From Rhizobium etli_C (lineage in GTDB: Bacteria > Pseudomonadota > Alphaproteobacteria > Rhizobiales > Rhizobiaceae): DNA of 64,000 nt. Location of the stretch: assembly GCF_014198605.1 (NCBI RefSeq), contig NZ_JACIHU010000015.1. One strand, written 5' to 3'. The position numbers and the translations under genes were made by a program. The notes under the pieces were generated by a model. That model searched no databases. It was not told the origin of the DNA and saw only the letters and a list, made by a program, of their open reading frames with translations. Below are positions 35,783 to 45,140 of the stretch, one piece after another. Each line of letters begins with the position of its first letter. Position 1 is the stretch's first letter.

Positions 35783-36973
35783 TTAGTTGGAAGCCGAGGG
35801 CTGTTCACGCACCGGCGTAATGTGATCGCCGTCGCGGACATAGGCGCCCGCCTTGGCCACGACCTCATCGCCGCTCTTCAATCCATTGACGATCTCGACA
35901 TAGGCGCCGTCCTGGATGCCGGTCTCGATCTTGGCGAATTTTACCACACCATCCTCGACCTTGCGGGCCGACGAGCCTTCATTGCCCGTCAAGACCGCGG
36001 TCAGGGGAAGCGATACGCCTTGGGTCTCGCGCACGATGATCTCGGCGCTGCCATACATGCCGGAGCGCGCCTTGCTGTCATCGTCGATGGAGATATGGAC
36101 GAGGCCGAGGCGTGTGGTCGGATCGACGGTCGGTGACACCAGGCGCACGGCGCCGGAAAGCTTCTCGCGGCTGCCGGAAAGCGAAATCGTCGCCTTCTGG
36201 CCGGCCATGATCCTGACGATATCGCTTTCGGCGACTTCGGCTACGAGCTCGATATCGCCGTCGCGGATGATGGTGAACAGCGGATCGCCGTTGCCGGCGG
36301 CGATGGCGCCGACCTTGGCGTTCTTTGCCGAGACCACACCGGCGACCGGGGTCTTCACATCGGTGCGAGCCAGCTTCAGATCGGCATCGGCGATCTGGCT
36401 GTCGAAGACCTTGAGATCGGCTTCGGCGACTTCGATCGCCTGTTCGGCGGAGACGACGCGGGCATTGGCGGCGGCGGCGGTCGCATCGGCCTGCTCGACC
36501 TGGGCGGTGGAGACCGTGCCCTTCTTGACCATTTCCTGGGCGCGGGCCTGCTGCTGCCTGGCCTGTTCGGCATTGGCCTGCGCCTCGATGAGCTGGGCGC
36601 GCAGCTGAGCAAGGCTTGCCTCGCCCTTGGCTTTCGTCGCCATCATCTGGCTCTTCTCCAGAACCAGCGCGTCATCGTTGAGCGTCGCCAATGTGCTGTC
36701 GGCCTGAACCTTGTCGCCGACATCGGCTTTCAGCGTGCGGATCGACAGGCCCTCGACCTGCGGCTGGATATAGACCTCCTCGACGGGCTTGACCGTTCCC
36801 GTGCCGATGACTCGGTCGACGAGAGTGCGGTTCGTCGCCGTGGTGACGACGATCGCCGGCAGGTTCTGCTGCGGTTTTGCGACTGGCGCTTCCTGCGAAC
36901 ATGCGGTGGATGCAGCCAGTGCCGCCGCAAAAAGGGTGGATGCGCCTAAAATTCCAATCGGCCTGCGTGCCAT
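35783..36973 (-). CDS. RND efflux periplasmic adaptor (membrane fusion protein)
   Basis: A 396-residue HlyD/AcrA-type adaptor. The N-terminus resembles a lipoprotein signal with a cysteine in AASTACSQ (about residue 26). It has the lipoyl half-motifs VQPQVEG-like IQPQVEGLSIRTLKADVGD and TPVAGVVSAKNAKVGAIAAG, and a coiled-coil hairpin rich in Ala/Gln between them (about 90-185). It links the RND pump to an outer-membrane channel. The start at the ATG near 36973 gives a proper signal; the frame opens with GTG at 37045. Confidence 0.9.
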   Translation of the reverse strand: MARRPIGILGASTLFAAALAASTACSQEAPVAKPQQNLPAIVVTTATNRTLVDRVIGTGTVKPVEEVYIQPQVEGLSIRTLKADVGDKVQADSTLATLNDDALVLEKSQMMATKAKGEASLAQLRAQLIEAQANAEQARQQQARAQEMVKKGTVSTAQVEQADATAAAANARVVSAEQAIEVAEADLKVFDSQIADADLKLARTDVKTPVAGVVSAKNAKVGAIAAGNGDPLFTIIRDGDIELVAEVAESDIVRIMAGQKATISLSGSREKLSGAVRLVSPTVDPTTRLGLVHISIDDDSKARSGMYGSAEIIVRETQGVSLPLTAVLTGNEGSSARKVEDGVVKFAKIETGIQDGAYVEIVNGLKSGDEVVAKAGAYVRDGDHITPVREQPSASN

Positions 36974-37370
36974 GCGTCGTCGTCCAATCCTGTAACAAGG
37001 TTGGCCGAACTCGCGCGTCTGTCCTTCAGCTCGCGACCAGGCCACTGCCTTTCCTGCATTCTCAAGGGTATCCGCACATCATTTGCCGTCTTCATCCCTC
37101 ATCGGCAAATCGGCTTCTAATTGGTATCGATTTGCTCGATATGCAAGCCCGGCAGAAAACAATTCCCCACGAGCCGATAATAATTACATCAGAACCTGAA
37201 TCAATCACCGAAGGGTTATGCGAGCATGACGATGATTGATCACGCCTCCACCGCAATGACGTTTGACGCCGGACAAATGCGACAGTTGCAGGGTGATTTT
37301 TCGTGCAAGCAGGAAAATACGAAACGCGCGGAGATTTTCCCCGCGCGTTTCCCTCGCAATGTTGCCGCGA
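36974..37370. promoter_or_regulatory. Intergenic region: RND promoter and downstream terminator of the ABC operon
   Basis: About 400 bases. The left two thirds (37040-37250) is AT-rich and should carry the minus-strand promoter for the efflux operon. No regulator gene adjoins it, so control is probably by a distant factor. The right end holds the terminator at 37321-37351. Confidence 0.4.
37312..37351 (-). terminator. Intrinsic terminator of the pyrimidine ABC operon
   Basis: GAAACGCGCGG (37321-37331) and CCGCGCGTTTC (37341-37351) pair perfectly over 11 bp. On the minus strand the stem is followed by GTATTTTCC. Confidence 0.8.
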
Positions 37371-38342
37371 TTACTTGGACGCAGCGTCGGTAATGTCGTG
37401 CGTCCAGGCGCCCGAGGGCTCCTTGCTGATGATCTTCTGATCAAGCAGCGCCTTTGCTGTGCGGGCATAGAGTGCCTCGTCCAGTTTGCCGGAGCCGTCG
37501 CCGACGAGTTTGGCGACTTCGCCCATCATGCGCTTCTGGTGGTTTTCGTCCTGACCGCCATTGTCCAGCACGATCTCGGCGGCTTCATCGGGGTTTTCGG
37601 TCGCATATTTCCAGCCCTTCATCGAGGCACGGACGAACTTGACCATCTTCTCCTTGAAGGCCGGATCCTTCAACTTGTCTTCCATCACATAAAGGCCGTC
37701 TTCCAAGAGGTCGTTGCCCATCTCGGTATAGTTGAAGACCGTCAGTTCCTCCGGCTTGAAGCCGGCATCGATCGCCTGCCAGTATTCATTATAGGTCATG
37801 ACCGAGATGCAGTCGGCCTGCTTCTGGACGAGCGGCTGCACGTCGAAGCTCTGCTTCAGCACGGTTACGCCGTTCGGACCGCCGTCGGTCGACAGGCCGA
37901 GTTTGTTCATCCAGGCGAAAAACGGGTACTCGTTGCCGAAGAACCAGACGCCGAGCGTATGACCCTTGAAGTCGGCCTCGGTCTTAACAGGGCCGTCCTT
38001 GCGGCAGATCATTTGCAGGCCCGACTTCTGGAAAGGCTGGGCGATGTTGACGAGCGGAACGCCCTTTTCGCGGGCAACCAGAGCGCCGCCCATCCAGTCG
38101 ACGATCACGTCGGCGCCGCCGCCGGCGATCACCTGTTCGGGGGCGATATCAGGACCGCCCGGCTTGATGTCGACTTCGAGACCTTCCTCCTTGTAGAAAC
38201 CCTTGTCCTTGGCGACGTAATAGCCGCCGAACTGGGCCTGCGTGACCCATTTCAGCTGCAACACCACCTTGTCCGCAGCCATCGCGTGCGCGGCGGCAAG
38301 CGTCATCGCGCCCGCCATCATTGCAACCATCAACTTTTTCAT
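37371..38342 (-). CDS. ABC transporter substrate-binding protein, NMT1/THI5-like
   Basis: A 323-residue periplasmic protein with a signal peptide ending AHAMAA (about residue 22) and the NMT1 fold start VVLQLKWVTQAQFGGYYVAKD. Close to ThiY and other pyrimidine-precursor binders; the aromatic-rich WVTQAQFGGYYVA segment lines the ligand site in that family. With dihydropyrimidinase nearby, uracil, thymine or a dihydropyrimidine is the likely ligand (inference). It is the last gene of a four-gene ABC operon. Confidence 0.88.
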   Translation of the reverse strand: MKKLMVAMMAGAMTLAAAHAMAADKVVLQLKWVTQAQFGGYYVAKDKGFYKEEGLEVDIKPGGPDIAPEQVIAGGGADVIVDWMGGALVAREKGVPLVNIAQPFQKSGLQMICRKDGPVKTEADFKGHTLGVWFFGNEYPFFAWMNKLGLSTDGGPNGVTVLKQSFDVQPLVQKQADCISVMTYNEYWQAIDAGFKPEELTVFNYTEMGNDLLEDGLYVMEDKLKDPAFKEKMVKFVRASMKGWKYATENPDEAAEIVLDNGGQDENHQKRMMGEVAKLVGDGSGKLDEALYARTAKALLDQKIISKEPSGAWTHDITDAASK

Positions 38343-38399
38343 TTTCTTGTCCTTACCCTCTGAAGTTATGCCCGGGCCGTTTGCGAAGCCCGCGCGCGC

Positions 38400-39527
38400 C
38401 TAGCCACCACGGATAGACGGATGCCAGAATGTCACCGCCCGCTCCGTCAGGGCGATGACGCCATAGAAGATCGAGCCGGCTAGCGCCGCAACGGCGATTT
38501 CCGCCCAGACCATGTCGACATTCATGCGGCCGATCTCGGTGGAGATGCGGAAGCCCATGCCGACGATCGGCGTCCCGAAGAATTCGGCAACGATGGCACC
38601 AATCAGCGCCAGCGTCGAGTTGATCTTCAGTGCATTGAAAATGAACGGCATGGCCGCCGGAAGCTTGAGCTTGAGCAGCGTCTGCCAATCGCTCGATGCA
38701 TAGGTGCGCATCAGGTCGCGCTCCATGCTGCCGGAGGCGGCAAGGCCGGCGACGGTGTTCACCAGCATCGGGAAGAAGGTCATGATGATGACGACGGCGG
38801 CCTTCGAAGGCCAGTCGAAGCCGAACCACATGACCATGACGGGAGCGACGCCGATGATCGGCAGGGCTGACACCATGTTGCCGATCGGCAGAAGGCCGCG
38901 GCGCAGGAAGGTGATGCGGTCAGCCAGTACGGCGACGGCGAAACCGCTGAGGCAGCCGGCGGCATAACCGATCAGGACCGCCTTGAAGATCGTCTGCCTG
39001 ACGTCGTCGCCGAGGATCGGCAGGGAGGTCATGATGCGGGCGCCGATGGCGCTCGGCGGCGGCAGGATGATGAAAGGAATGCCGGCGCCGCGCGTTGCCG
39101 CCTCCCAGAGGATAAGGATCCAGGCACCGAAGATCGCCGGGATCAGCAGCTGGAGCGTCGATTTGCCGAAGGCGGTGACGGGTTGCTGTTTCGATAGCTC
39201 GGTGACGCATCGCCAAGCCAGTAGCCAGCAGGAAAAGAGCAGCAGGAAGAAAGCCCGCGTCGCCATGCCCTCGTTGCCGGAGAGAGCGGAAAGCAGAATC
39301 CAGGCGGCGCCATGCGCGCCGATGAACAGCACGGTGGCGCGGTAGGCCGGCGGTTGCGGCGCGAAGGACAGCAGGGCGGCGGCGATAACGGTGGTGAAGA
39401 CGAGGCTTGCGGTGCCGTCGGTGAAGGGCTGCGCCGCGCCGTCGGCCAGGAGCGGCAGGGTGATCAGCGCTGCAAGGCAGAGGAGGAGGGCGGTTACGCC
39501 CTGCCAGGAGAAGGTCAGATGTCTCAT
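38400..39527 (-). CDS. ABC transporter permease (SsuC/TauC type)
   Basis: A 375-residue permease. The C-terminal half is a standard BPD-transporter domain with the EAA-type loop ASSDWQTLLKLKLPAAMPFIFNALKI. The N-terminal 130 residues add several helices. It overlaps the preceding permease gene by 4 bases, so the two are coupled and probably form a heterodimer. Confidence 0.88.
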   Translation of the reverse strand: MRHLTFSWQGVTALLLCLAALITLPLLADGAAQPFTDGTASLVFTTVIAAALLSFAPQPPAYRATVLFIGAHGAAWILLSALSGNEGMATRAFFLLLFSCWLLAWRCVTELSKQQPVTAFGKSTLQLLIPAIFGAWILILWEAATRGAGIPFIILPPPSAIGARIMTSLPILGDDVRQTIFKAVLIGYAAGCLSGFAVAVLADRITFLRRGLLPIGNMVSALPIIGVAPVMVMWFGFDWPSKAAVVIIMTFFPMLVNTVAGLAASGSMERDLMRTYASSDWQTLLKLKLPAAMPFIFNALKINSTLALIGAIVAEFFGTPIVGMGFRISTEIGRMNVDMVWAEIAVAALAGSIFYGVIALTERAVTFWHPSIRGG

Positions 39528-40453
39528 GCCGGCCTCCCGCCCATGGCGCGGTCGACGATCTTGGCGGCAAGGCCGACGATCGCAACCAGGATGCCCGCCA
39601 GCAGCGATCCGGCGACGAGGGCCGCCCAGATATCGATGGTCTGGCTGTAATAGGAGCCGGCAAGCAGCTTCGAGCCGATGCCGGCGACGGCCCCGGTCGG
39701 CAGTTCGCCGACGATGGCGCCGACGAGGCTTGCGGCGATCGCGACCTTCATCGAGGTGAAGAGGAAGGGGATCGATGCCGGGACGCGCAGCTTCCAGAAG
39801 GTCTGCATGGGGCTCGCATAATAAGTACGCATCAGGTCGATATGCATGATCTCAGGCGACCGCAATCCCTTCACCATGCCGACGGCGACGGGGAAGAAGG
39901 AGAGGTAGGTGGAGATCAGCGCCTTGGAGACCAGACGGGAGGCGTCGGAATCGAGGTTCAGGAGATGGGCCAACGCATTGTCGCCGGTCAGCACATTGTA
40001 GGAGATGATGACGATCATCGGCGCGATGGCGAGGATCGGTATGGTCTGGCTCGCCACCAGCCACGGCATCAGCGAGCGGTCCATGGCGCGGTTGTGCACG
40101 ATCAGCACGGCAAGGAGGATGCCGAGCAGCATGCCGAAGCCGAAGCCGAGCAGGGTGGAGGAGAGTGTCACCCAGCTGTGATAGACAAGGCTGCGGTTGC
40201 TCGAAAGGCTGCGCAGCACGGTATTCTCGTAGACATTTTGCGCCACCTGATGCGGCGCCGGCAGAATCGGCTTCGGCTGGGCGAGCGTCTTGCCGATGAA
40301 TTCGAGCGTCGTCGGGGTGGCGCCGGCGCGACCGTCCATGTCGCGCTGGAACGGCGCGTTCATCAGGACGGCGGCGACATACCAGATGGCGATGAGGACG
40401 AGCAGGATGGTGGTGACGGGGACGATCTTGTTTTTGAGGGTGTCGGGTTTCAT
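39524..40453 (-). CDS. ABC transporter permease (SsuC/TauC type)
   Basis: A 309-residue permease with the EAA-loop sequence YYASPMQTFWKLRVPASIPFLF and a single N-terminal helix before a periplasmic segment. It is the partner of the next permease in the same operon. The 235-base gap back to the ATPase gene is filled by an inverted repeat. Confidence 0.88.
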   Translation of the reverse strand: MKPDTLKNKIVPVTTILLVLIAIWYVAAVLMNAPFQRDMDGRAGATPTTLEFIGKTLAQPKPILPAPHQVAQNVYENTVLRSLSSNRSLVYHSWVTLSSTLLGFGFGMLLGILLAVLIVHNRAMDRSLMPWLVASQTIPILAIAPMIVIISYNVLTGDNALAHLLNLDSDASRLVSKALISTYLSFFPVAVGMVKGLRSPEIMHIDLMRTYYASPMQTFWKLRVPASIPFLFTSMKVAIAASLVGAIVGELPTGAVAGIGSKLLAGSYYSQTIDIWAALVAGSLLAGILVAIVGLAAKIVDRAMGGRPA

Positions 40454-40492
40454 AGCGACTGCCCCCCTTTATGGGCGTCGAATGCGTAGCCA

Positions 40493-40667
40493 CCCCCCTC
40501 TGCCCTGCCGGGCATCTCCCCCACAAGGGGGGAGATCGGCAAGAGGATAGCACATCGGTATCCACTGCTCCCACGCTGGATCAGGGGACTTTCGTTGCTT
40601 GGGGAAGCCGTTTCCGCATATCGATCTCCCCCCTTGTGGGGGAGATGCCCGGCAGGGCAGAGGGGGG
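40493..40667. repeat. Pair of inverted rhizobial mosaic repeats
   Basis: The segment 40493-40538 recurs in inverted orientation at 40622-40667, separated by about 83 bases. Each arm contains CCCTGCCGGGCATCTCCCCC (or complement) and its own hairpin ATCTCCCCC-ACA-AGGGGGGAGAT-like. Translating them gives the ISPLVGEMPGRAEGG-type spurious peptides common in rhizobial intergenic repeats. The pair lies inside the ABC operon between ATPase and permease genes and could form a large stem in the mRNA. Confidence 0.85.
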
Positions 40668-40687
40668 TAAGCCTCGGACGCAACCGC

Positions 40688-41473
40688 CTAAACCTCATGG
40701 CTATGCCCCGTCCTCAGCCCCTCGCGGACGCGATGGGCGATCTCCAGAAACTCAGGGGTGTCTCGGATGTCGAGCGGGCGTTCGGTCGGCAGCGGCGAGT
40801 CGATCACGTCGGTCACCCGGCCCGGGCGCGGCGACATCACCACGATCTTGGTCGAGAGGTAGACGGCCTCGGGGATGGAATGGGTGACGAAGCAGATCGT
40901 CTTGTTGGTGCGGGCCCAGAGTTTCAGCAGTTCTTCGTTCAGATGGTCGCGGACAATCTCGTCGAGCGCGCCGAAGGGTTCGTCCATCAGCAGCAGATCG
41001 GCGTCGAAGGCGAGCGCGCGGGCGATCGAGGCGCGCTGCTGCATGCCGCCGGAAAGCTGCCAGGGGAATTTCTTCTCGAAGCCGGACAGGCTGACGAGAT
41101 CGAGCGCTTCGGCAATGCGCCGCGTGCGGTCGGCGCCGGAATATCCCATGATCTCCAGCGGCAGGGCGATGTTGTTTTCGATGGTGCGCCAGGGCAGGAG
41201 CGCCGGCGCCTGGAAGACATAGCCGTAGGCGCGGGCCTTGCGGGCTTCTTCCGGCGTCATGCCGTTGATCGAAATCTCGCCCGACGTGCTCTTTTCGAGG
41301 TCGGCGATGACGCGCAGGAAAGTCGTCTTGCCGCAGCCCGACGGGCCGATGAAAGAGACGAAGTCGCCCTTGCGGACATCGAGATTGACATCGCTGAGGG
41401 CCTGCACCGGGCCGTCATTCGCCTGGTAGGTGAGACAGAGATCCTTGGCGGATACGACGGAGGGTGCTTGCAT
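40688..41473 (-). CDS. ABC transporter ATPase (SsuB/TauB type)
   Basis: A 261-residue ATPase with Walker A GPSGCGKTT, signature LSGGMQQRASIARAL, Walker B LLLMDEPFGALDE and the switch histidine in CFVTHSIPEAV. It is the first gene of the operon ATPase-permease-permease-binding protein. ATG 41473 is chosen over the TTG one codon earlier. It is divergent from the cupin gene across 94 bases. Confidence 0.9.
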   Translation of the reverse strand: MQAPSVVSAKDLCLTYQANDGPVQALSDVNLDVRKGDFVSFIGPSGCGKTTFLRVIADLEKSTSGEISINGMTPEEARKARAYGYVFQAPALLPWRTIENNIALPLEIMGYSGADRTRRIAEALDLVSLSGFEKKFPWQLSGGMQQRASIARALAFDADLLLMDEPFGALDEIVRDHLNEELLKLWARTNKTICFVTHSIPEAVYLSTKIVVMSPRPGRVTDVIDSPLPTERPLDIRDTPEFLEIAHRVREGLRTGHSHEV

Positions 41474-41567
41474 CAATGCGACCGTTCTTGTTTTCGCCGC
41501 GGGGAGGCGGTTTGCATGTTACCATCGCCACAGGCCCTGCCGGCGGCACATTTCATGGAGGAAGAGA

Positions 41568-41981
41568 ATGGACGCGACATCACAACCTACCTGCCACATC
41601 GTTCGCCCCAAGCATGCCTATGATGGCAAGCAGGGGCTCAGCTACTTCGAAGGGATAGCGGCCGAGACGGTCGGCGCCAAGGGCATCTGCATGCACCTCC
41701 TGACGATTCCGCCGGGCGTACGCGCCAAGGCGCATCTGCACGAGGCGCACGAGACGGCGATCTACGTGCTCTCCGGCGAGGCCCATACCTGGTACGGGGA
41801 CCGGCTGGAGCATCACGTTATTACCCATGCCGGCGAGCTCTTCTACATCCCGGCCGGCGTGCCGCATATGCCGGCGAACCTCAGCAGCACGCCATGCACG
41901 GCAGTTATCGCCCGCACCGATCCGCACGAGCAGGAAAGCGTCGTGCTTTTGCCGGAGCTGGACGCGCTGGTGCCGGCGTGA
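41568..41981 (+). CDS. Single-domain cupin protein
   Basis: A 137-residue small beta-barrel protein. The metal motif 1 histidines are in AKAHLHEAHETAIYVLSGEA (H-x-H...E) and motif 2 is in GELFYIPAGVPHMPAN. GGAGGAAGAG precedes ATG 41568. The enzymatic role is not recognisable; it stands between the dihydropyrimidinase gene and the divergent ABC operon, which suggests a link with pyrimidine or N-carbamoyl compound metabolism. Confidence 0.8.
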   Translation: MDATSQPTCHIVRPKHAYDGKQGLSYFEGIAAETVGAKGICMHLLTIPPGVRAKAHLHEAHETAIYVLSGEAHTWYGDRLEHHVITHAGELFYIPAGVPHMPANLSSTPCTAVIARTDPHEQESVVLLPELDALVPA

Positions 41982-42039
41982 AGTTATCCGCATGAAGGCG
42001 TCGTTCCCCGGTTGATGGCCGTATCATTATGCTCCATCG

Positions 42040-43494
42040 TCATACGCCGGTTGCCGGGATGCCGCTTCGTTCCACCTTGCGCGGCGAGGTGATCTCCTTC
42101 CAGGTGGAGAGTGCCTTGCTGACCGCTGTTACCGGTTCGCGCCGGACGAACTCACCGTGGCCCTCGCGGGTCTTGATGTCACTTTCCTCGATCGCGACGA
42201 CGCCGCGCGTCAGCGTGTAGCGCGGCAGGCCGGTCACTTCCTTGCCCTCGAAGACGTTGTAGTCGATCGCCGACTGCTGGCTCTTGGACGAGATGATCTT
42301 GGACCGCTTCGGATCCCAGACGACGATATCTGCATCGGCGCCGACGAGGATCGCGCCCTTCTTCGGATAGATGTTGAGGATCTTGGCGATGTTGGTCGAG
42401 GTGACGGCGACGAATTCGTTCATCGTCAGCCTGCCGGTATTGACGCCATGGGTCCAGAGCATCGGCATGCGGTCTTCCAAGCCGCCGGTGCCGTTCGGGA
42501 TCTTGGTGAAGTCGCCGATGCCGAACCGCTTCTGCGCCGTCGTGAAGGCGCAATGGTCGGTGGCGACCACCTGCAGCGAGCCGGAGGCAAGCCCCGCCCA
42601 GAGACTGTCCTGATGCTGCTTGTTGCGGAAGGGCGGCGACATCACGCGGCGGGCGGCGTGATCCCAATCGGGATTGGAATATTCGCTTTCGTCGAGCGTC
42701 AGGTGCTGGATCAGCGGTTCGCCGTAGACGCGCATGCCCTTGGCGCGGGCGCGGCGGATCGCTTCATGCGCCTGTTCGCAGGAGGTATGGACGATATAAA
42801 CAGGGCAGCCGGCCATGTCGGCGATCATGATGGCGCGGTTGGTGGCTTCGCCCTCGACTTCAGCCGGACGGGAATAGGCATGCGCCTCGGGGCCGTTATT
42901 GCCTTCGGCCAGCAGCTTAGCCGACATCGAGGCGACGACGTCGCCGTTTTCGGCATGCACTAGTGGAAGCGCGCCGAGTTCGGCGCAGCGCTGGAAGGAG
43001 GCGAACATCTCGTCGTCATCGACCATCAGCGCGCCTTTGTAGGCCATGAAGTGCTTGAAGGTGTTGATGCCCTTGCCGCGGACGATCGTCTCCATCTCCT
43101 TGAAGACTTGCTCGCTCCACCAGGTGACCGCCATGTGGAAGGAATAGTCGCAATTGGCGCGGGTCGATTTGTTGTCCCACATGGTCAGCGCTTCGAGCAG
43201 CGACTGGCCAGGGGCGGGAAGAGCAAAATCGACCACCATGGTCGTGCCGCCGGAAAGGGCGGCGCGTGTGCCGCTTTCGAAATCGTCGGAGGAATAGGTG
43301 CCCATGAAGGGCATTTCCAGATGAGTGTGCGGGTCGATGCCGCCAGGCATGACGTAACAGCCGGAGGCGTCGAGCGTTTCGTCGCCTGAGAGGTTCGGAC
43401 CGATCTCGACGATCTTGCCGCCGTCGATCTTGACGTCCGCCTTATAGGTGAGGTCGGCCGTGACGATGGTGCCGTTCTTGATGACTCTGGTCAT
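42040..43494 (-). CDS. hydA: Dihydropyrimidinase
   Basis: A 484-residue amidohydrolase opening dihydrouracil or dihydrothymine to the N-carbamoyl-beta-amino acid (also hydantoins). Zinc ligands are HTH in GGIDPHTHLEMP, the carbamylated lysine in FKHFMAYKGALMVDD, and histidines in PLVHAENGD and VHTSCEQAH. It follows the M20 amidohydrolase gene by 91 bases in the same direction and acts on the product of PreTA. Confidence 0.93.
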   Translation of the reverse strand: MTRVIKNGTIVTADLTYKADVKIDGGKIVEIGPNLSGDETLDASGCYVMPGGIDPHTHLEMPFMGTYSSDDFESGTRAALSGGTTMVVDFALPAPGQSLLEALTMWDNKSTRANCDYSFHMAVTWWSEQVFKEMETIVRGKGINTFKHFMAYKGALMVDDDEMFASFQRCAELGALPLVHAENGDVVASMSAKLLAEGNNGPEAHAYSRPAEVEGEATNRAIMIADMAGCPVYIVHTSCEQAHEAIRRARAKGMRVYGEPLIQHLTLDESEYSNPDWDHAARRVMSPPFRNKQHQDSLWAGLASGSLQVVATDHCAFTTAQKRFGIGDFTKIPNGTGGLEDRMPMLWTHGVNTGRLTMNEFVAVTSTNIAKILNIYPKKGAILVGADADIVVWDPKRSKIISSKSQQSAIDYNVFEGKEVTGLPRYTLTRGVVAIEESDIKTREGHGEFVRREPVTAVSKALSTWKEITSPRKVERSGIPATGV

Positions 43495-43585
43495 GATCGT
43501 TGCCTATCCTTTTTGTGAATGCGGCTGGCGAATAGAAGGTGGCCCGAAGGGTCGGATGAGGGGGCTTTGGGCGCGACACTAGACA

Positions 43586-44839
43586 TCACACCACAATCTC
43601 CGCCGTCTCCACCACCGCATGGAACAGCACATCGGCACCCGCCGTCGCCCATTCCTTGGAAATCTCTTCCGCCTCATTGTGGCTGAGGCCGCCGACGCAG
43701 GGGCACATGACCATGGTCGCAGGCGCGACCTTGGCGGCCCAGCAGGCGTCGTGGCCGGCGCCGGAGATGAGGTTCATGTGGGTGTAGCCGAGGCGTTCGG
43801 CGGCGGAGCGGACCGAGGCAACGAGCTTCTCGTCGAAGGTGACGGGGGCGAAATGGCCGATCGCCTCGACGGAACAGCCGACACCCAGCGCGTCGCAGAT
43901 GCCTGGCGCTTCCGCCTCGATCTTTGCCCGCATGCGGTCGAGCTTGGCCTTATCGGGCGAACGGATATCGACGGTGAAGACCACCTTGCCCGGCAGCACG
44001 TTGCGGGAGTTCGGGGAGAAGAAGACCTGGCCGACGCCGCCGACGCCGCCCGGCTGTTCACCCATCGCCACAGTTTGCACCATTTCCAGGATGCGCGACA
44101 TGGCAAGGCCGGCGTTGACGCGCATGTTCATCGGCGTCGAGCCGGTATGGGCCTCCTTGCCGGTCAGGGTAAATTCCAGCCACCACAGGCCCTGACAGTG
44201 AGTGACGACGCCGATCTGCTTTTCCTCGGCCTCGAGGATCGGGCCCTGTTCGATGTGATATTCGAAATAGGCGTGCATCTTGCGGGCGCCGACCTCTTCG
44301 TCGCCCACCCAGCCGATGCGCTTCAGCTCGTCGCCGAACAGATTGCCCTCGGGGTCGCGGCGATTATAGGCGAAGTCCAGGCTGTGGACGCCGGCGAAGA
44401 CGCCTGAGGCCAGCATGGCAGGGGCAAAACGCGCGCCTTCCTCATTGGTCCAATTGGTGACGACGATGGGATGTTTGGTCTTGATGCCGAGGTCGTTCAT
44501 GGTGCGCACGACTTCGAGGGCCGCGAGCACGCCGAGCACGCCGTCATATTTGCCGCCGGTCGGCTGGGTGTCGAGATGCGAGCCGACGTAGACGGGGAGG
44601 GCATCGGGATCGGTGCCGGCGCGAGTGGCGAACATCGTGCCCATGCGGTCGACGCCCATGGTCAGGCCGGCCTCGTCGCACCATTTTTTGAAGAGGCTGC
44701 GGCCCTCGGCATCCGAATCCGTCAGCGTCTGGCGATTGTTGCCGCCGGCAATGCCGGGGCCGATCTTCGCCATATCCATGAGACTGTCCCAGAGACGGTC
44801 GCCATTGACGCGCATGTTCTCGCCTGGTGCTGCCACCAT
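43586..44839 (-). CDS. M20-family N-carbamoyl-beta-alanine amidohydrolase
   Basis: A 417-residue zinc hydrolase with GSHLDTQPTGGKYDGVLG, the NEEGARF glutamates, EYHIEQGPILE and the C-terminal SGAGHDACWAA and GGLSHNEAE. The family covers beta-ureidopropionase, allantoate amidohydrolase and hydantoin carbamoylases. Next to dihydropyrimidinase it most likely performs the last step, giving beta-alanine, CO2 and ammonia. GAGG precedes ATG 44839; ATG 44815 is an alternative. A RutR-like operator lies 140 bases upstream. Confidence 0.88.
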   Translation of the reverse strand: MVAAPGENMRVNGDRLWDSLMDMAKIGPGIAGGNNRQTLTDSDAEGRSLFKKWCDEAGLTMGVDRMGTMFATRAGTDPDALPVYVGSHLDTQPTGGKYDGVLGVLAALEVVRTMNDLGIKTKHPIVVTNWTNEEGARFAPAMLASGVFAGVHSLDFAYNRRDPEGNLFGDELKRIGWVGDEEVGARKMHAYFEYHIEQGPILEAEEKQIGVVTHCQGLWWLEFTLTGKEAHTGSTPMNMRVNAGLAMSRILEMVQTVAMGEQPGGVGGVGQVFFSPNSRNVLPGKVVFTVDIRSPDKAKLDRMRAKIEAEAPGICDALGVGCSVEAIGHFAPVTFDEKLVASVRSAAERLGYTHMNLISGAGHDACWAAKVAPATMVMCPCVGGLSHNEAEEISKEWATAGADVLFHAVVETAEIVV

Positions 44840-44978
44840 TTTTATGCCCTCACCTGTTTGCGGCAGTCATGTGAAGTGACATGCCCGCCTGTTCCCGTGG
44901 TCTATTCCGCGCCTCTTATTGGTTTTGTCGAGCGCCGGAAAATCGCCAGTTGCCTTTGTTTTTCATCTGGCGGATAAT

Positions 44979-44994
44979 TTGACCGATTGGTAAA
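44979..44994. promoter_or_regulatory. RutR-like operator between hydrolase gene and rutR
   Basis: TTGACCGATTGGTAAA matches 12 of the 14 defined positions of the E. coli RutR site TTGACCA-NN-TGGTCAA. It lies midway between the divergent M20 hydrolase and rutR starts, so it could control both. A weaker relative is at 56616, in front of preT. Confidence 0.65.
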
Positions 44995-45140
44995 CATTAC
45001 AACTTCCACCGCCGGGCTCAAGACGAAAATCACGAAAATTGCCGATAAAAAATATGGGGCAGTTGCTCAAGAAAGAGGCCGGTGTGCCTCCAGCCAAAAC
45101 TTGAGCGAAGAAGTTGAATTTCAAGGGGAAACGACAGCCT

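Noticed and set aside
40450..40698. Small frames giving peptides of the ISPLVGEMPGRAEGG type
   Set aside because: These come from palindromic intergenic repeats and appear on both strands; not genes.
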